From Gnetum montanum (taxonomy: Eukaryota; Streptophyta; Gnetopsida; Gnetales; Gnetaceae), in NCBI GenBank assembly GCA_015680685.1, contig MNCI01018082.1:422496-486495 (forward strand): a DNA stretch of 64,000 bases. Reading direction: 5' to 3'. Numbering within the stretch: position 1 is the first letter of the stretch; each line of letters begins with the position of its first letter. Below, one piece after another: positions 30,420 through 41,888 of this stretch. The notes beneath the pieces are model-generated. The model searched no databases and had not been told where the DNA came from. It was given only the letters and a program-made list of their open reading frames with translations. The translations under genes and the position numbers were made by a program.

Positions 30420-32015
30420 ATGAAAATGCTTCATTTTAAGGTCAAAACTTGATTTTTGAGTACCTGAGAGCTATTGGGGACCCTAGGGAAGGTCCTGGGG
30501 TGTCCAGACACTCAGTTCTGGCATGTTGTGACTCATTTTTGGGGCTCAAAAGTCTCTCTACACTGGCTGCACCCTGGGCGTATATGTTAGGCGTAGATGA
30601 ATGAAAGACCATCATTTGGAGCCCAAAATTTGATTTTCAAGTGCCTAAGAGCTGTTGGAGACCCTGGGGAAGGTCCTGGAGGGGTCCAGACGCTCAGTTC
30701 TGGCATGTTGTGACTCATTTTTGGGGCCCAAAAGTCTCTCTACGCTGGCTGCACCCTGGGCGTATACGCTAACGGTAGATGAATGAAAGACCATCATTTG
30801 GAGTCTAAAATTTGATTTTCAAGTGCCTAAGAGCTATTGGGGACCCTAGGGAAGGTTTTGGGGGGTCCAGACACTCAGTTATGGCATGTTGTGACTCATT
30901 TTGGGGCCCAAAAGTCTCTCTACGCTGGCTACACCCTGGGCGTATACGCTGGGCATAGAGGAATGAAAGACCATCATTTGAGGCCCAAAATTTGATTTTT
31001 AAGCGCTTGAGAGCTACTGGGGACCCTAGGGAAGGTCTTGGGGGGTCTAGATGCTCAGTTCTGGCATGTTGTGACTCATTTTTTGGGCCAAAAATTCTCT
31101 CTACGGTGGCTGCACCCTGGGCGTATACGCTGGGCATAGACGAATGAAAGACCATCATTTGGAGCCAAAAATTTGATTTTCAAGTGCCTGAGAGCTACTA
31201 GGGATCCTAGGGAGGGTATTGGGGGAGGGGGGGGGGTCCAAACCCTCAATTCTGGCATGTTGTGACTCATTTTTGGGGTCCAAAAGTCTCTCTACGCTGG
31301 CTGCACCCTGGGCGTATATGCTGGGCGTAGAGGAATGAAACACCATCATTTGGAGCCCAAAATCTGATTTTCAAGTTCTTGAGAGCTATTGGGCTCCTGG
31401 GAAAGGTCCTGGGGGTCCAAACGCTTAGTTCTGGCATGTTGTGACTCACTTTTGGGGTCCAAAAGTCTCTCTACGCTGGCTGCACCTTGAGCGTATACGC
31501 TGGGCATAGAGGAATGAAAGACCATCATTTGGAGCCCAAAATTTGATTTTCAAGTGTGTGAGAGCTACTGAGAACCCTGGGAAAGGTCCTGGCTGGTCCA
31601 AACTCTTAGTTCTGGCATGTTGTGACTCATTTTTGGGGCCTAAAAGTCTCTCTACGCTGGCTGCACCCTGGGCGTATACGCTGGGCGTAGAGGAATGAAA
31701 GACCATCATTTGGAGCCCAAAATTTGATTTTCAAGTGCCGGAGAGCTCTGGGGACCCTAGGGAAGGTCCTAGGGGGTCCAGACGCTTAGTTCTGGCATAT
31801 TGTGACTCATTTTTGGGGCTCAAAAGTCTCTCTACGCTGGCTGCACCCTGGGCGTATATGCTTAGCGTAGAGGAATGAAAGACCATTATTTGGAGCCTAA
31901 AATTTGATTTTCAAGTGCCTGAGAGCTACTGGGGACCCTAGGGAAGGTTCTGGGGGGTCCAGATGCTCAGTTATGGCATGTTGTGACTCATTTTTGGTGC
32001 CCAAAATTTGCTATA
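30420..32015 (-). repeat. About nine ~180-bp U3 repeats, T1 5' LTR
   Basis: Units recur at 180-190 bp (CTCTCTAC landmarks near 30553, 30736, 30917, 31098, 31290, 31466, 31648 and 31829). Each has a GGGCGTATACGCTGGGCGTA-like palindrome, often decayed to GTATATGCT. Units are more alike to one another than chance divergence of an old array would give, suggesting later expansion. Confidence 0.9.
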
Positions 32016-32269
32016 CGTTGGGCATGTATAGGCCAGCGTACAGGATGTATACTTAGTGAAAACTAACTATTTTGAGCTCAAGATTTACCAAGTTTAATGC
32101 CAGATGTCATTGTAGTCTTCTGTGGGTCCCAGGGAACCATTTCTTATTGACTTTGACTCTGCTTGAAGCTATCTGTGAAGCCCTTAAGCTTTAGTCATGC
32201 TGGGGAGCATCATGACTTAGCTCGATTCTTGTTGGAGAAGTACTAAGCTCAAAATTTTGTGGTGTTTCA

Positions 32270-32970
32270 ACTATCATGATGCTCTTATGATTATCTATCA
32301 TTGAGATGAAACAATGCAATGTCACTAATTAGAGTTATGGACTTGGTTTTGATCTTGGAGTGAAAGGTTGATGGTACTTTAATCACATACAACACTTAAA
32401 ATTCATTGTGTTTAGGGTAAGTTACCTCATGTCCTGATCTCTACAATCCCTTCTCTAATTTGTCTCATCTCATGGTCCAAGTACTTCTAACTTGTGTCTT
32501 ATGTAACATAGAATTTGCACCTCATAGCGGTGATACTTAACATGTGTGTGTTTTGTTGCATAGGTGCAGGTTGCATTTAATCCTTCTAGTGCCTATAGAC
32601 ATTTTAATGTGTGGTTACGCAAGGGCATTATAGGTTGAAACGTGCTTTGGGGAGGATCCACTTGCATAAATTTTTTAATTTGTACTTGTTTCATACCACC
32701 ACATCATTTTATACCCTTCGAGTATTCCATTGCCAAATATATATTTTTCCTTTGCCACATTTTAATCGAACATTCCTTAGAGACATTACACATCCTTTTT
32801 CCTCATCCTTTTCAAAGAACTTCATTGTATTAATCCACTTTGTTGCATTTGTGATGCCTCAATATCCACTTGCCCTTACCCTAGACCTTTTGAATCTACC
32901 TCAAATCCTTCAATTTTAGTCCTTAAACTCGAAAAATCATCAATTCTACTAAGTATCCTATCTTGGTAGG
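32270..32970 (+). other. Element X spacer, right flank of T1
   Basis: It starts with ACTAT (32270-32274), the second target-site copy. The rest is AT-rich without a convincing gene; a 102-codon open stretch at 32611-32919 has no recognisable motif. By position it equals the integrase-to-promoter spacer of A and D. Confidence 0.5.
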
Positions 32971-33064
32971 GACATGATATCGACTACCCAATATCGAGTC
33001 TGAGGCAATACTGGGTATGCGCTATGATGTATGCGATATCATGTCCATAAAAACTATATATATG
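32971..33064 (+). promoter_or_regulatory. Internal promoter of element X with GATATC motifs
   Basis: CATGATATCG, CCAATATCGAG, ACTGGGTATGCG and TGCGATATCATG occupy 32971-33044, then a TATA-like ACTATATATATG at 33053-33064. The block is a near-copy of the U3 motif cluster of LTRs B and C (TTGGGTATGCGATATCGC). The next gene is the extra ORF, about 500 bp downstream. Confidence 0.6.
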
Positions 33065-33315
33065 GGACCCTCACGCACTACAAAAATCATTTTCAACAGT
33101 TGATGCAGGGTTGTTGTTCAAAGTTTCTTTGACTATTTTCAGTGATTTGTAAGACTAAATTCAACCTTCAATATTTCACACCTCGACACTTCGATTTCTT
33201 TTCCAATTGAACCTAATCAAACTTAGAGTGTTTAACTTAGTCATGGGGAAGGGGTACTATAGAACTTGCACATCATTTTTTTGAGATTTGCTATCGCCCT
33301 TAGGATACCATAGGG

Positions 33316-33567
33316 GTAAGTACTATTAAAAAGTTCATGCTAAATTAATTTTCTTCCTTCACCCAAGTCATCTAAATTATTATATGAGTCACCTAAATAG
33401 ATCAAGTTCAACATTAAAACTTTTAGGGTAACTTCCTTGGAAAATTTCTAACTCTGGAATCATACTAAGTAAAGAAATAAACATTTATTAAAGCAAATAA
33501 GTAAGGTATAAGATAACCAAATTTGTTTAAATAAATTTACTAAAAATCGGTCCTTGTGTGATTTTAG
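33316..33567 (+). other. Predicted leader intron before the extra ORF (X)
   Basis: The donor GG|GTAAGTA at 33316 matches the consensus. The acceptor GTGATTTTAG ends at 33567, directly against the ATG at 33568. The length is 252 nt and it is AT-rich, as plant introns are. A and D show the same arrangement. Confidence 0.55.
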
Positions 33568-36210
33568 ATGGCCGCTAAAGGGAACAGAAAAGAGAACCTT
33601 CTCAAGGTGCAAATAAATGCCTAAGAGGAGGCAGAGGCTAGGAACCTCAAGTAGAACATGCAGAGTAGGAGGCACAATCATTTAGCATCCATCAAGGAAC
33701 CCCTATAACAATGCAATTGGACCATGCTGAAGGTGATGAAGTTAGAGCCCCAGAACCAGGGCAACATCTTACACTATCTCCTGAATGTCTCCAAGCCATT
33801 CAAGAGAAGCCCACCTTTGCAGCTATGATATTGGAGCTCAATTTTTGGCCTTTCACCAAGTTCACCCCTAAACTAGTGAAGACTCAACTGAAGGCATCTC
33901 CACTATGGCCCATCCTCTCAGAGAGTAGTGATTAGTATTTGGGTGAAATGTATCAATTCTGGCATGGCAAAGAAGAAGGCACCGTTTCCAATGTGGGTGG
34001 TGTCTTCATTGATTTTTCTACAAAGGCCATTGTAGAGGTCCTAAATCTTCCAAATGAGGGACCAAAATTTGCTCATCTGTCCACTTGCTCAGATGCAGAT
34101 GCAAGAAAATTATAGTTGAAATGGGCCTATGACAAGGAGAATAAATTTTATGGGGAATTGACCCTGGAAGAGAGGATCTATTTTAAAATCGGCACTTACC
34201 ACCTTTTCCCCACCAAAGGTTTAAATAGATTATCTACTTATGTGGCATGGGGCAATGTGATTTTGATGAAAAAATTTAATATGAATCTAGCCCATCTATA
34301 TCTAACAAAGATATTAAGACAAGTTGAAGAAAGGAAGATAGGGAAGGTTTCTTTGACTTTTCCTTGTCTTATCAAGAAGCTATGAAAACATGCTGGGATC
34401 TTAGGCTACACAAATGATGTTCTTAGAAAAGCCCAAAATGTTTCATATGCTGAACTGCTTAAACCATCAATGCCTAGGAAAGACACTAGTGAGCAATTAG
34501 AACGAGAGGAAGAACAAATAGTTGGGCCCACTACACCTGAAATGGTAGGACCCAACCAACAACAAGAAATGGGGCCCAACACATAGCCCATAAGCTAGCA
34601 AGTGCATCAATTTCCATCACCACAATAAGACTATTGATCATTTATCAGGCATCTTCAAACAATTGCCAAGATGATCAGTTGGGGAAGTTATGATGCCAAA
34701 AACTTATTCTGAGTCATTGATGATGTCATATAGCCCACTGTTTTAGCTGATCCTATGAGTGGACATATTTCATTGATTTTAGGAGGAGAGTCCCAATGGT
34801 CTTAGCAAATCTCTGGAAATGATGCATCTTTCCAGGTTAGGTTGGAAACTAGTGAAGTAGCCATGGTGGTGGTCATGCAAAACTAGAATGTGACAAGCAC
34901 ACTAGAGGTGGTTGCAAACCACATCAAAGAATCATTTAATGTTCTTGTTGTGCCACCAGAAAATTTCATAGGAGCACATGATACTCAAGCTTTGGCTAGT
35001 CCCTCAATGATTCCTACAAAACATGAAGATGCTTTGAATCACTTGCTGCAAACAGGATAAGTTATGACGTCCTTGTTTGACATCCCCCAAGATGTCACTG
35101 TAGCACAATCAAACCTCATTTTTATGAAAGGAAAATTGGTCATCCCTAAAGTTATGGCCAAGCATGAAAAAAGAGAGTTGCAAAGATTGCAAGAAAAGTT
35201 CATTGCCTTACAATTTGAATGACGGGATCCTTCCCAATTTATCGAAATTGACCAATTAGACATTTTCAGAACTAAGCAACTAAAGAAATTGATGGAAGAA
35301 AATAAAAAGATGGTAATGGAAAAGGAGAAGGCTGATTGGGATGCTTCAAAAGCACAAGCTCAAACATATACACATAATAAAGCTATCAAGGCCTTACAAG
35401 AGGAAAATAAATTACTTGTTGCTGAGAATCTTTGGTTGACCACAATTAAGAAATAGAAGAATGTTCTCAAAGAAATTTTTTAACAAATGCAAGAATAACT
35501 AGTTTGGGTCAACCAAGACATGAATTGCTTGGCTACGAAGAATAGAACCCTCTCCATGGAGGAAGTCTGTACCATTTGACAAAAGAACACATTGATTGGT
35601 GAGCCATACTGGATACTTATGCCTTTGCCCATCAAGCAGAATTGAAAAGATGGGACCTATAGATCCAAGATCTCAAAGAATACATAGAGTTGGCAAATTT
35701 GTCATATGCCAACTTGGCCATGTTAACAGCAAGGCACCCAAGAACTAAGCTCGAGAAGTAGGTAGCTACCACCTATGCTAAATATGAGATAGAGTTTGTG
35801 GAGCAGAAGAAGACATTACAAAAATTAGAAGTAGAAAACTCTGAATTAGATGTGGTTAAGGCGAACTACCAAGGTTAGAAAGACATAGTAGAAAATTTGG
35901 CTTGATGGCTTATCGATCATCAGGAACTCAAAGATAAAGCTAAATCCTATGAGGAGGAACAATGGCTATTTGTGGCATGGTATGTCAAAGCCAATCAGAT
36001 GTTCCTACAACTACCATGTCTATGGGAAGTGTCAACTCCATCAAACATTGGGACATTAGCATGGATATCACATGATTCTCAGACAAAGTTTAGGCACTTC
36101 TTCAAAGGCATCCAGTTAATAAGCCTAGAGCACAAGATAAAGAAAAGGTGCCCATGGAGGAGCCACCACCAAGAAGAATTGCACGAGTTCCACAAATTTT
36201 GTATTTTTTG
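33568..36210 (+). pseudogene. Extra ORF of element X (copy C)
   Basis: The ATG at 33568 (MAAKGNRKEN) follows the predicted acceptor. The domain at 33790-34390 reads LELNFWPFTKFTP, SPLWPILSES, YLGEMYQFWHGK, IVEVLNLP, YHLFPTKGLNRLSTYVAWGNV, ending VSLTFPCLIKKL. A linker with repeated MVGPNQQ/VGPTTPE follows, then coiled-coil stretches (35150-35450: LQRLQEKF, KKLMEENKKMVMEKEKADWDA, IKALQEENKLLVAEN) and the family motif YIELANLSYANLAMLTA near 35680. The tail is Pro/Glu-rich (VPMEEPPPRRIARVPQ). About twenty stops or frame changes. Product function unknown; possible DNA-binding or anti-silencing role is only a hypothesis. Confidence 0.68.
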
Positions 36211-36356
36211 ATTGGTATCTAGATTTTGTTTTGTCTAGTCCCACACTGTGGCATGAAATAGTCCATGGTCATTCAATAATCCCATACCTATTCACTATTT
36301 TTAATCAAATGAACTTATTTCTCATTTTGTTTGACTTAAGGAAAAGTTTTGATTTA

Positions 36357-36368
36357 GTCATGGGGTTA
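36357..36368 (+). other. Polypurine tract of element X
   Basis: GTCATGGGGTTA abuts the LTR start TGATGAATCG. It corresponds to CATGGGGGTA on the minus strand in A and D. Confidence 0.65.
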
Positions 36369-37235
36369 TGATGAATCGTGGTTTGTTAGGCCCCAATATT
36401 AGGTACACGATATTAGGTATGTGATATCATAGCCTAGATACGATATCATATGCATGATATCATGATTCCTATGTTAGCCTATAAATACAACACTTAGGAA
36501 CATAGTGAGGAGAGAGTTAGATCATTAGTTAGTCCCTTTTTGTGAGTCTTTATTCAATTTTTAGTTTTTAGTTCTTTCCAAGTGCATGCTACAAGTGTGA
36601 TGCTTGTAATTGTACAAAACCTTTGTTTAAGTGTGACATACTTGGACACGCACATAATTGGCAATAAAGATTGAGATTACTCCATCATTATAGCATTTAC
36701 TTAGCTTTTAATTTGTTTTAATTATTTATCATTTATTTTTGTTTTGTTAGTTAATATTTCCTTTATCATAATGTACTATTCCTGTTGTTAATGCAGAATG
36801 AGTATGCCTTAATCACAAACATTTAAGTATAACTACGTGGTGACCCAATAGTGTATTGAGTAGTGCCTCAAGTGATGTGCGCCTGGTAATCCTAGAAGTA
36901 GTACATGAAGTCCAAGATGTGTACAAATGATTGGGAATGGATGCTCATCGCACTTAGGCTAGCTTAGATATCATTCTCTATTACCCATTAGCTTAATCAA
37001 GTTATCTCTTATTGTCCTTAGGAGCAGCATAGTAGTATGGACCACATCATACACCTCACTCTAGAATAAACCATACGTGACAAAGCAATTACTAGTCCAA
37101 GTGGGAAGACAACAAACTGTGAGTAATGTATAACTATCTGGGTGCCACAACTAGTCCGTTTGTGGAGTTTGACAAGATCGTGTGTACATGCTTGTATTCA
37201 TATAGTTGAGCATAGGGGTACCTCACTGCTCATCA
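36369..37235 (+). repeat. LTR C, 3' LTR of element X (867 bp)
   Basis: It starts TGATGAATCG and ends CTGCTCATCA. From about 36391 it aligns along its whole length with LTR B (TATA box TATAAATA at 36480-36487, GAGGAGAGAGTTAGATCATTAG, AATAAAGATTGAGATTACTCC, GTGTAACTACGTGG-type region, CATAGGGGTACCTCAC). Most CpG of LTR B are TG or CA here. No matching 5-bp duplication could be paired with it. Confidence 0.85.
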
Positions 37236-37452
37236 ATAACCTAGTAATAACTTTACTTGATTTTATTAATCCTAGTAATAGTTACATCATCTTAGGATAT
37301 GTACAACAAGCTAGGACTAGATACTTATCACCAATAGGCTAGAATAACTTTATATTTTCATTACCTTTAGTAATAGAATTCATAATAATTTTTACTATAT
37401 TTTCCCTTAGCATACTTAGAGAAAAAATAACATCAAGTAATTATATATCCAG
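37236..37452. other. Spacer between LTR C and LTR D
   Basis: 217 AT-rich bases with no gene. CTTAGGATATGTACAA near 37291 also occurs in E0 near 2234 with similar flanks, so this may be a sliver of an older element into which X and D inserted. Confidence 0.4.
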
Positions 37453-38345
37453 TGAGTGGTGAGGTACCCCTACATCCAACCATACGAATCACAAAGCGTT
37501 TACATGTGATCCAGCTAAATTCCATGGACTGTCTAGTTTTCGGTGCACTAGCCATCTAAGAAGTGAATCTTGCCCTAAAGGTCATTCATTGTCTTTCCAA
37601 TTACACTTGTGATGTATGAACGTATGGTTAAGTGTAATTGAGGCATATGATTTTTGTCATTTTATGTTTTATGATTTGATGCTTAAAGAGAGATGAAGTA
37701 ATTTAATGACTAATCTAATTTAACTAACTAATTTTTTCTCTGACTAGTCCTAACATAAACATCCGATCCCACTTTCTATACATGTCCTAAACCCACGTAT
37801 TCACTTTTGGGTTACCAAGAACTATGCTACTACATGCACTAAGCAGTAACACTACTGGGATTACCAAGTGAATACATGTTATGCTTGAAGCAATCATACT
37901 TATATATTTAATCTATCTAGCTTATCTTGCTTAATTAGCTCAATTATTGAAAAAAATTAAATAAAAAATTGAAAGCTTTAAATACATGAATAAATATCTA
38001 AACTATCTAGAATGTTGCAAGGTTTATCAAGAAGCTCATCTTTATTGTTGTGCACACTGTCATGCTCAAGTACAACAATGCTCAAATAAAGATCTATACA
38101 CTCAATGACTCCTACTATGGGAACTTGGGAAAATATTATAACTTTTAAATGGAAAAACTATAAGAGCTTCACTACATTATAACTGAATGATGCTATAAAT
38201 GTGGTTGGTGAGCACATAATTATAGGTAAGAACAAACCCTATGTTGATGGAGCCTAGTCAATGCATGAAATGATGCATAAATGGAGCCTAGTTGATGGAG
38301 CTTAGTCAACAAGGCCTCATCGATGTGCCCATTCATGACTCATCA
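37453..38345 (-). repeat. LTR D, 3' LTR of element D (893 bp)
   Basis: It starts TGAGTGGTGAGGTACCCC (one TGA short of the full tip) and ends TGACTCATCA. It aligns with LTR A throughout: CCAACCATACGAATCAC, TAAGTGTAATTGAGGC, ATCCGATCCCACTTTC, TCATCTTTATTGTTG, CTATAAGAGCTTCACTA. The TATA region is weak (CCTATAATTATG on the minus strand, near 38215-38226). U3 (38236-38335) has decayed GCCTAGTCAA/GTTGATGGAGC motifs. Confidence 0.85.
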
Positions 38346-38358
38346 TACCCCCATGATT
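38346..38358 (-). other. Polypurine tract of element D
   Basis: Minus-strand AATCATGGGGGTA abuts LTR D, as in element A. Confidence 0.65.
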
Positions 38359-38559
38359 AAATGAAAACTCATCCTCAAGTTTCTTTACAAAATTGGAAAG
38401 GCATGGGATTATTGATTGACTCTAGACTTAACAAATTAACTTGACAAAATTAAGTACCTAAGTGTATAAATCAACACATTACAAAAATTGTAGTGTTCAT
38501 AACACAAAATTGAACACCATGACATAACTCTACAAAATTGGACAACACATCCTTTGATG

Positions 38560-41441
38560 TCATGAGGTAGGTTGGGAAGATCACATAATCCAAAAAGGTC
38601 AAGATTCATGAGGTTCTAAAGGACCTTTGTCGATTTCTAGCATGTGCGATGGCTAAGGTGGTTGTGGCTATCCTACTACTCCTGCAACTACTGTCGGGAG
38701 GCAACAAGCATCTAGCAATGCTTTCACTTGCTCCTCCTTACTCCTAGGACCATGCATCATCCATGAAACTTTGCTAATGTGGGCTGGAATTGGCACATTT
38801 CAAGATGAGGAATCACTAGGAATAACTCCTTGGCATTAATGAACTAGGCAGCAAATTGCTTGTGTTTGATATTGAATGCTCTAACTATGTTCTACAGATC
38901 TTGGTAATCATTCATTCTCTTGGCCATGTTCTTGGTAGTTGATCATTGATTGGCAAATCATGCCCATTGAACCTCAAGTTTAATGTTTTCCATCTTAAGC
39001 TTTTGCTTGGTGTCCTTATGGTTCTTGAACTTGGCCTCCCACAACTAGTACAAGTTGGCCACTTTCTTTTCATGTTCTAACCATGGTTGTCCGGTAGTCA
39101 ACATTGCCAAGTTTTCATAGAAAAGATTGGCCAGTTCCATATACTTAGTCATTTCTTCAATTTGGAACTCCTTAGGCATTTCTCTACTCTATTATAGGCA
39201 TCTATTCCATCAATTATGGGCTGCCATAACTCTCTTCCTTGTTGGAGATGCTGGAGGACCTTGTTTAATTTTGGCTTAGCCATTTGAATGTGCTTCTCAT
39301 TCATTTCCTTCTTCAGGCCAACCTGATTTCTATAGTGATTCTTGACTCTTTCAAATTTGTAAGCCTCGTTTTTCCAAGTGACAATCTCAATGGTAGATCT
39401 CTAGCGTAAGGCTCAGACCTCCTCCATAGACATATTACAATTCTCCAGGATCAATTTCCTTAATTCTGTGTTTACCCTAGTAAGATGCTCCTGTAGTTGA
39501 TGAATAAATTCCTGCATCTGCTACTTTTATGCACCAACATTGTGCAAGTGATGATTTTCAATAGTTAATGATTCAGTTTCTTGGTACATCTAAACCAAGT
39601 CTTTTTAAACTAAGTATGTTTTTTCTTCTACTATGGACTGGTTGAAGATGGTCGTCACCATTTCCTCCTTATCTTGTTTTAGTCATTCTTGATGTTGTTG
39701 GAAAGCTTCATCTCTAGTTATTACTAGGTTAAGAAGTGCGAGATCAGCAAAATGGGTATGCAATTCAACAACTTCCATAGCCAAGCATTGGTTTTGTACT
39801 TAAGCTATTTTAAGTTGTCCTTCTAGGATGATGCACTTGCACTTTTCTTCTAGCTGCTTCAACTAGGTTGCAGTAATGTTATCCAAAACAGAAAAGATAT
39901 CCAAAACTAGTTGCCTAGTCCCCACCAATCAGTCTAGCAATGCTTCATGTTGGTATGCACTCAATCTTTCACTAACTATGCCAGTGGATGTTTTCACATC
40001 TTTAAGTGCAAATACATTTGGTACAGATTCCCTAGGTGTGTTAAGCACTTTTGCAATTTAATCAGTAACAACTTCAGTAGCAATCTTCTACCCTTGGTGC
40101 TACATCACCAATATGCTTGTCACCTCACCCTCCTCCAAGCACATCAAAAAGGAAGTAGCATTCCTAGATATTGCTAGGAATAAATGATGTTGAGAAAGAG
40201 ACATGGTCACCTCTTGGGCATTGGGATTCAATCTTGTGAGTAATTGAATTTGTTGGATAGAGAATATTGGTAATCTCTTTCCATCTAGCTAATTGTCCAA
40301 GCCATGTCATTAAGGTGAATCATCATGCATCGATATATAGATGGCTATCCATCACTCATTCCTACACACTACTCTTGCTCATGCAAGAGCTTCTCTCAGA
40401 TTTCATGCAAGTGCTCAATCACTACACAAGCATCTGACATTGTTTCTTGAGTAGGTAATGGAGGTGGCAACTACTGTTCCCCTTGTTTAGATACGGTAGG
40501 TGTCTTATCCTTCATCATTTCAAACCACGAGGCTATGGAAGTATGCTTGATCATGTCATTTGCATAGTGGATGATCCTTGCCCTTTTGCAAAGTTTCTAG
40601 ATGAGGCATGAGAAAGGTAAGGTTTTTCTTCCACATTCATTTTCTTTGAAGCACTTCTTGATCTCTATATAGATCAATTGTGGAAGGTTCACCAGAAATC
40701 TCCTACTTAGCATGACATATACTTGGCAAAAAGGATAGTCACCTTGCTAGGCCTTACCATCAGATTGAGATGATAGGCCATTATCTTAAAGTATATGCAT
40801 TCCACTAGTGTGACCACACTAAATTCCTTACAGTTGACCCCATAACACTGCTAAGTCCACTCCTTTTTACCCTTAGGGTCAGCTTGTGTAGATAGCTCTT
40901 CCAATTATGTCCCAGTGTTAGGAAACCCAAGAACTTGTATAATAACATCAACTAAGTAGGACACTTGATTGTCCTTGATCTTCACCATGGAGCCTATTCT
41001 TCTATTTTTCTAGAAGAGGTATGTCTCTCCCATGTACCACTCCCCACTAGAAGTGATGACTGACCATATGGAAGAGGTTTGCAATTGTGATTTTACCTTT
41101 GCTAGAGCATGTTCTAAAAATGGCCCAAAGTTTGGTTCCTAGAGAACTAAGTGTTGGATATCATGAGGCTTGATGGTGTCAAGGTAGGCTTGTGTTACTG
41201 TGACTTCAAGCCTCAATATAGATCCTAGTTCTTCCCCATGCTATAATTATTCTATTGTAACTATTTCTTCAGGAATTTGTTAAACAAATTCCACTTCGAG
41301 CTCCTCTCAAAGAGGTCTGATTACATGGGTTGCTTCTGGTTGATCCTAGGCCTGCTCTTGATGGCCCCTTCTAGCCCTGGATCATTTCTCCCTTGGTTGC
41401 AATGGTTCTCTCTCCTACAGTTGTTTCGGTCTTGGCACCAT
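38560..41441 (-). pseudogene. Extra ORF of element D
   Basis: The ATG at 41441 (MVPRPKQL) follows acceptor-like GTCATTATAG. Like copy A it has the N-terminal domain (about 41170-40600, with a 'FGPFLEHAL'-type segment, a 'GSMVKIKDNQVSYLVD' segment and a closing 'LPFSCLIxKLC' segment) and long helical regions (39900-39150), including a YMELANLFYENLAML motif near 39140. It is more decayed than A, with stops and frameshifts throughout; no single long frame survives. I infer the same unknown function as A, B and C. Confidence 0.6.
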
Positions 41442-41743
41442 CTATAATGACAACATGACCACGAGTTAGCAATTGTTGCGTAATATGAAACAATTGGAAT
41501 ACCTTATCTCCTTAGGATATTTACACTTGGCTAAATTCTGATTATGACTGATTTAATCAAATCTAATCATTATTTTTTTTTTAATTTTAATATGTCATTC
41601 TAGAAGAAGTTGGAAGGGTTAACTTTGAAAAATTGATGGTTTCATATTGTTGTATTCATTAATCCTTTGGGGAAGTTAGAAAAAGTTTCAAAACTTTTCA
41701 TCAAAAACCTTAAGGTCTATGTTCCCCACAATTAAGAGCTTAC
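41442..41743 (-). other. Predicted leader intron before the extra ORF (D)
   Basis: On the minus strand donor CCAAAG|GTAAGC (GT at 41743-41742) is a good consensus. The acceptor GTCATTATAG lies directly against the ATG (AG at 41443-41442). The length is 302 nt. The donor is about 147 nt after the internal TATA box, against about 145 nt in A. Confidence 0.55.
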
Positions 41744-41888
41744 CTTTGGTAGCTGTACGATTAAAGAACAGAGTGATTTGGATAAACAGTTGAAAAGTTA
41801 TGGGCTTTGGAAGGTTTTGGGCTCTAAAAAATGGCAATATTTCCCCTTGTGTTATGAAGAAAATGTCAAAAATTACAAAGTTCTCAAT

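Larger units (their letters stand above)
20923..32269 (-). mobile_element. T1: complete non-autonomous LTR element (gag-protease only)
   Basis: The ends are exact: the left LTR starts TGTACTGTCC at 20923, the right LTR ends GGTGTTTCA at 32269, and ACTAT flanks both (20918-20922 and 32270-32274). Coding is on the minus strand, so 29593-32269 is the 5' LTR. Minus-strand order: 5' LTR, PBS, repetitive leader, gag, protease, stem-loop array, pyrimidine-rich region, polypurine tract, 3' LTR. No RT, RNase H or integrase is seen; the 960-base N gap is too small for them and lies between the zinc knuckle and protease. Gag type (CxYHxxxGHxTxxC knuckle) points to the Tat lineage. Confidence 0.9.
29593..32269 (-). 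repeat. T1 5' LTR (2677 bp)
   Basis: The tips match the other LTR (TGTATCGTCCGAAATCGTCGG to TTTTGTGGTGTTTCA). It lacks the solo LTR and carries about nine ~180-bp repeats instead of about four. A minus-strand TATA-like TGTATAAAAAT lies near 30172-30182. U5 at left holds GCGTAAA motifs. The two LTRs are clearly alike but differ at many points, so the insertion is not recent; a count would need an alignment. Confidence 0.92.
16439..37235 (+). mobile_element. Athila-like element X, gag plus extra ORF, no pol, split by T1
   Basis: LTR B (with PBS) and LTR C (with polypurine tract) are same-strand members of one family. Between them, once T1 (20923-32269) is set aside, lie gag (17878-20215), a remnant to 20922, a spacer, an internal promoter, the extra ORF and LTR C. 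No protease, RT, RNase H or integrase motif is present in that path. X is thus either a deletion derivative or a non-autonomous member. That B and C are one pair is an inference from strand, order and sequence. Confidence 0.55.

Noticed and set aside
30805-31709. Repeated minus-strand frames of 60-117 codons sharing the same peptide
   Set aside because: They arise from the ~180-bp period of the U3 repeats; unit lengths of 180-190 bp break the frame, and the position upstream of the TATA box argues against coding.
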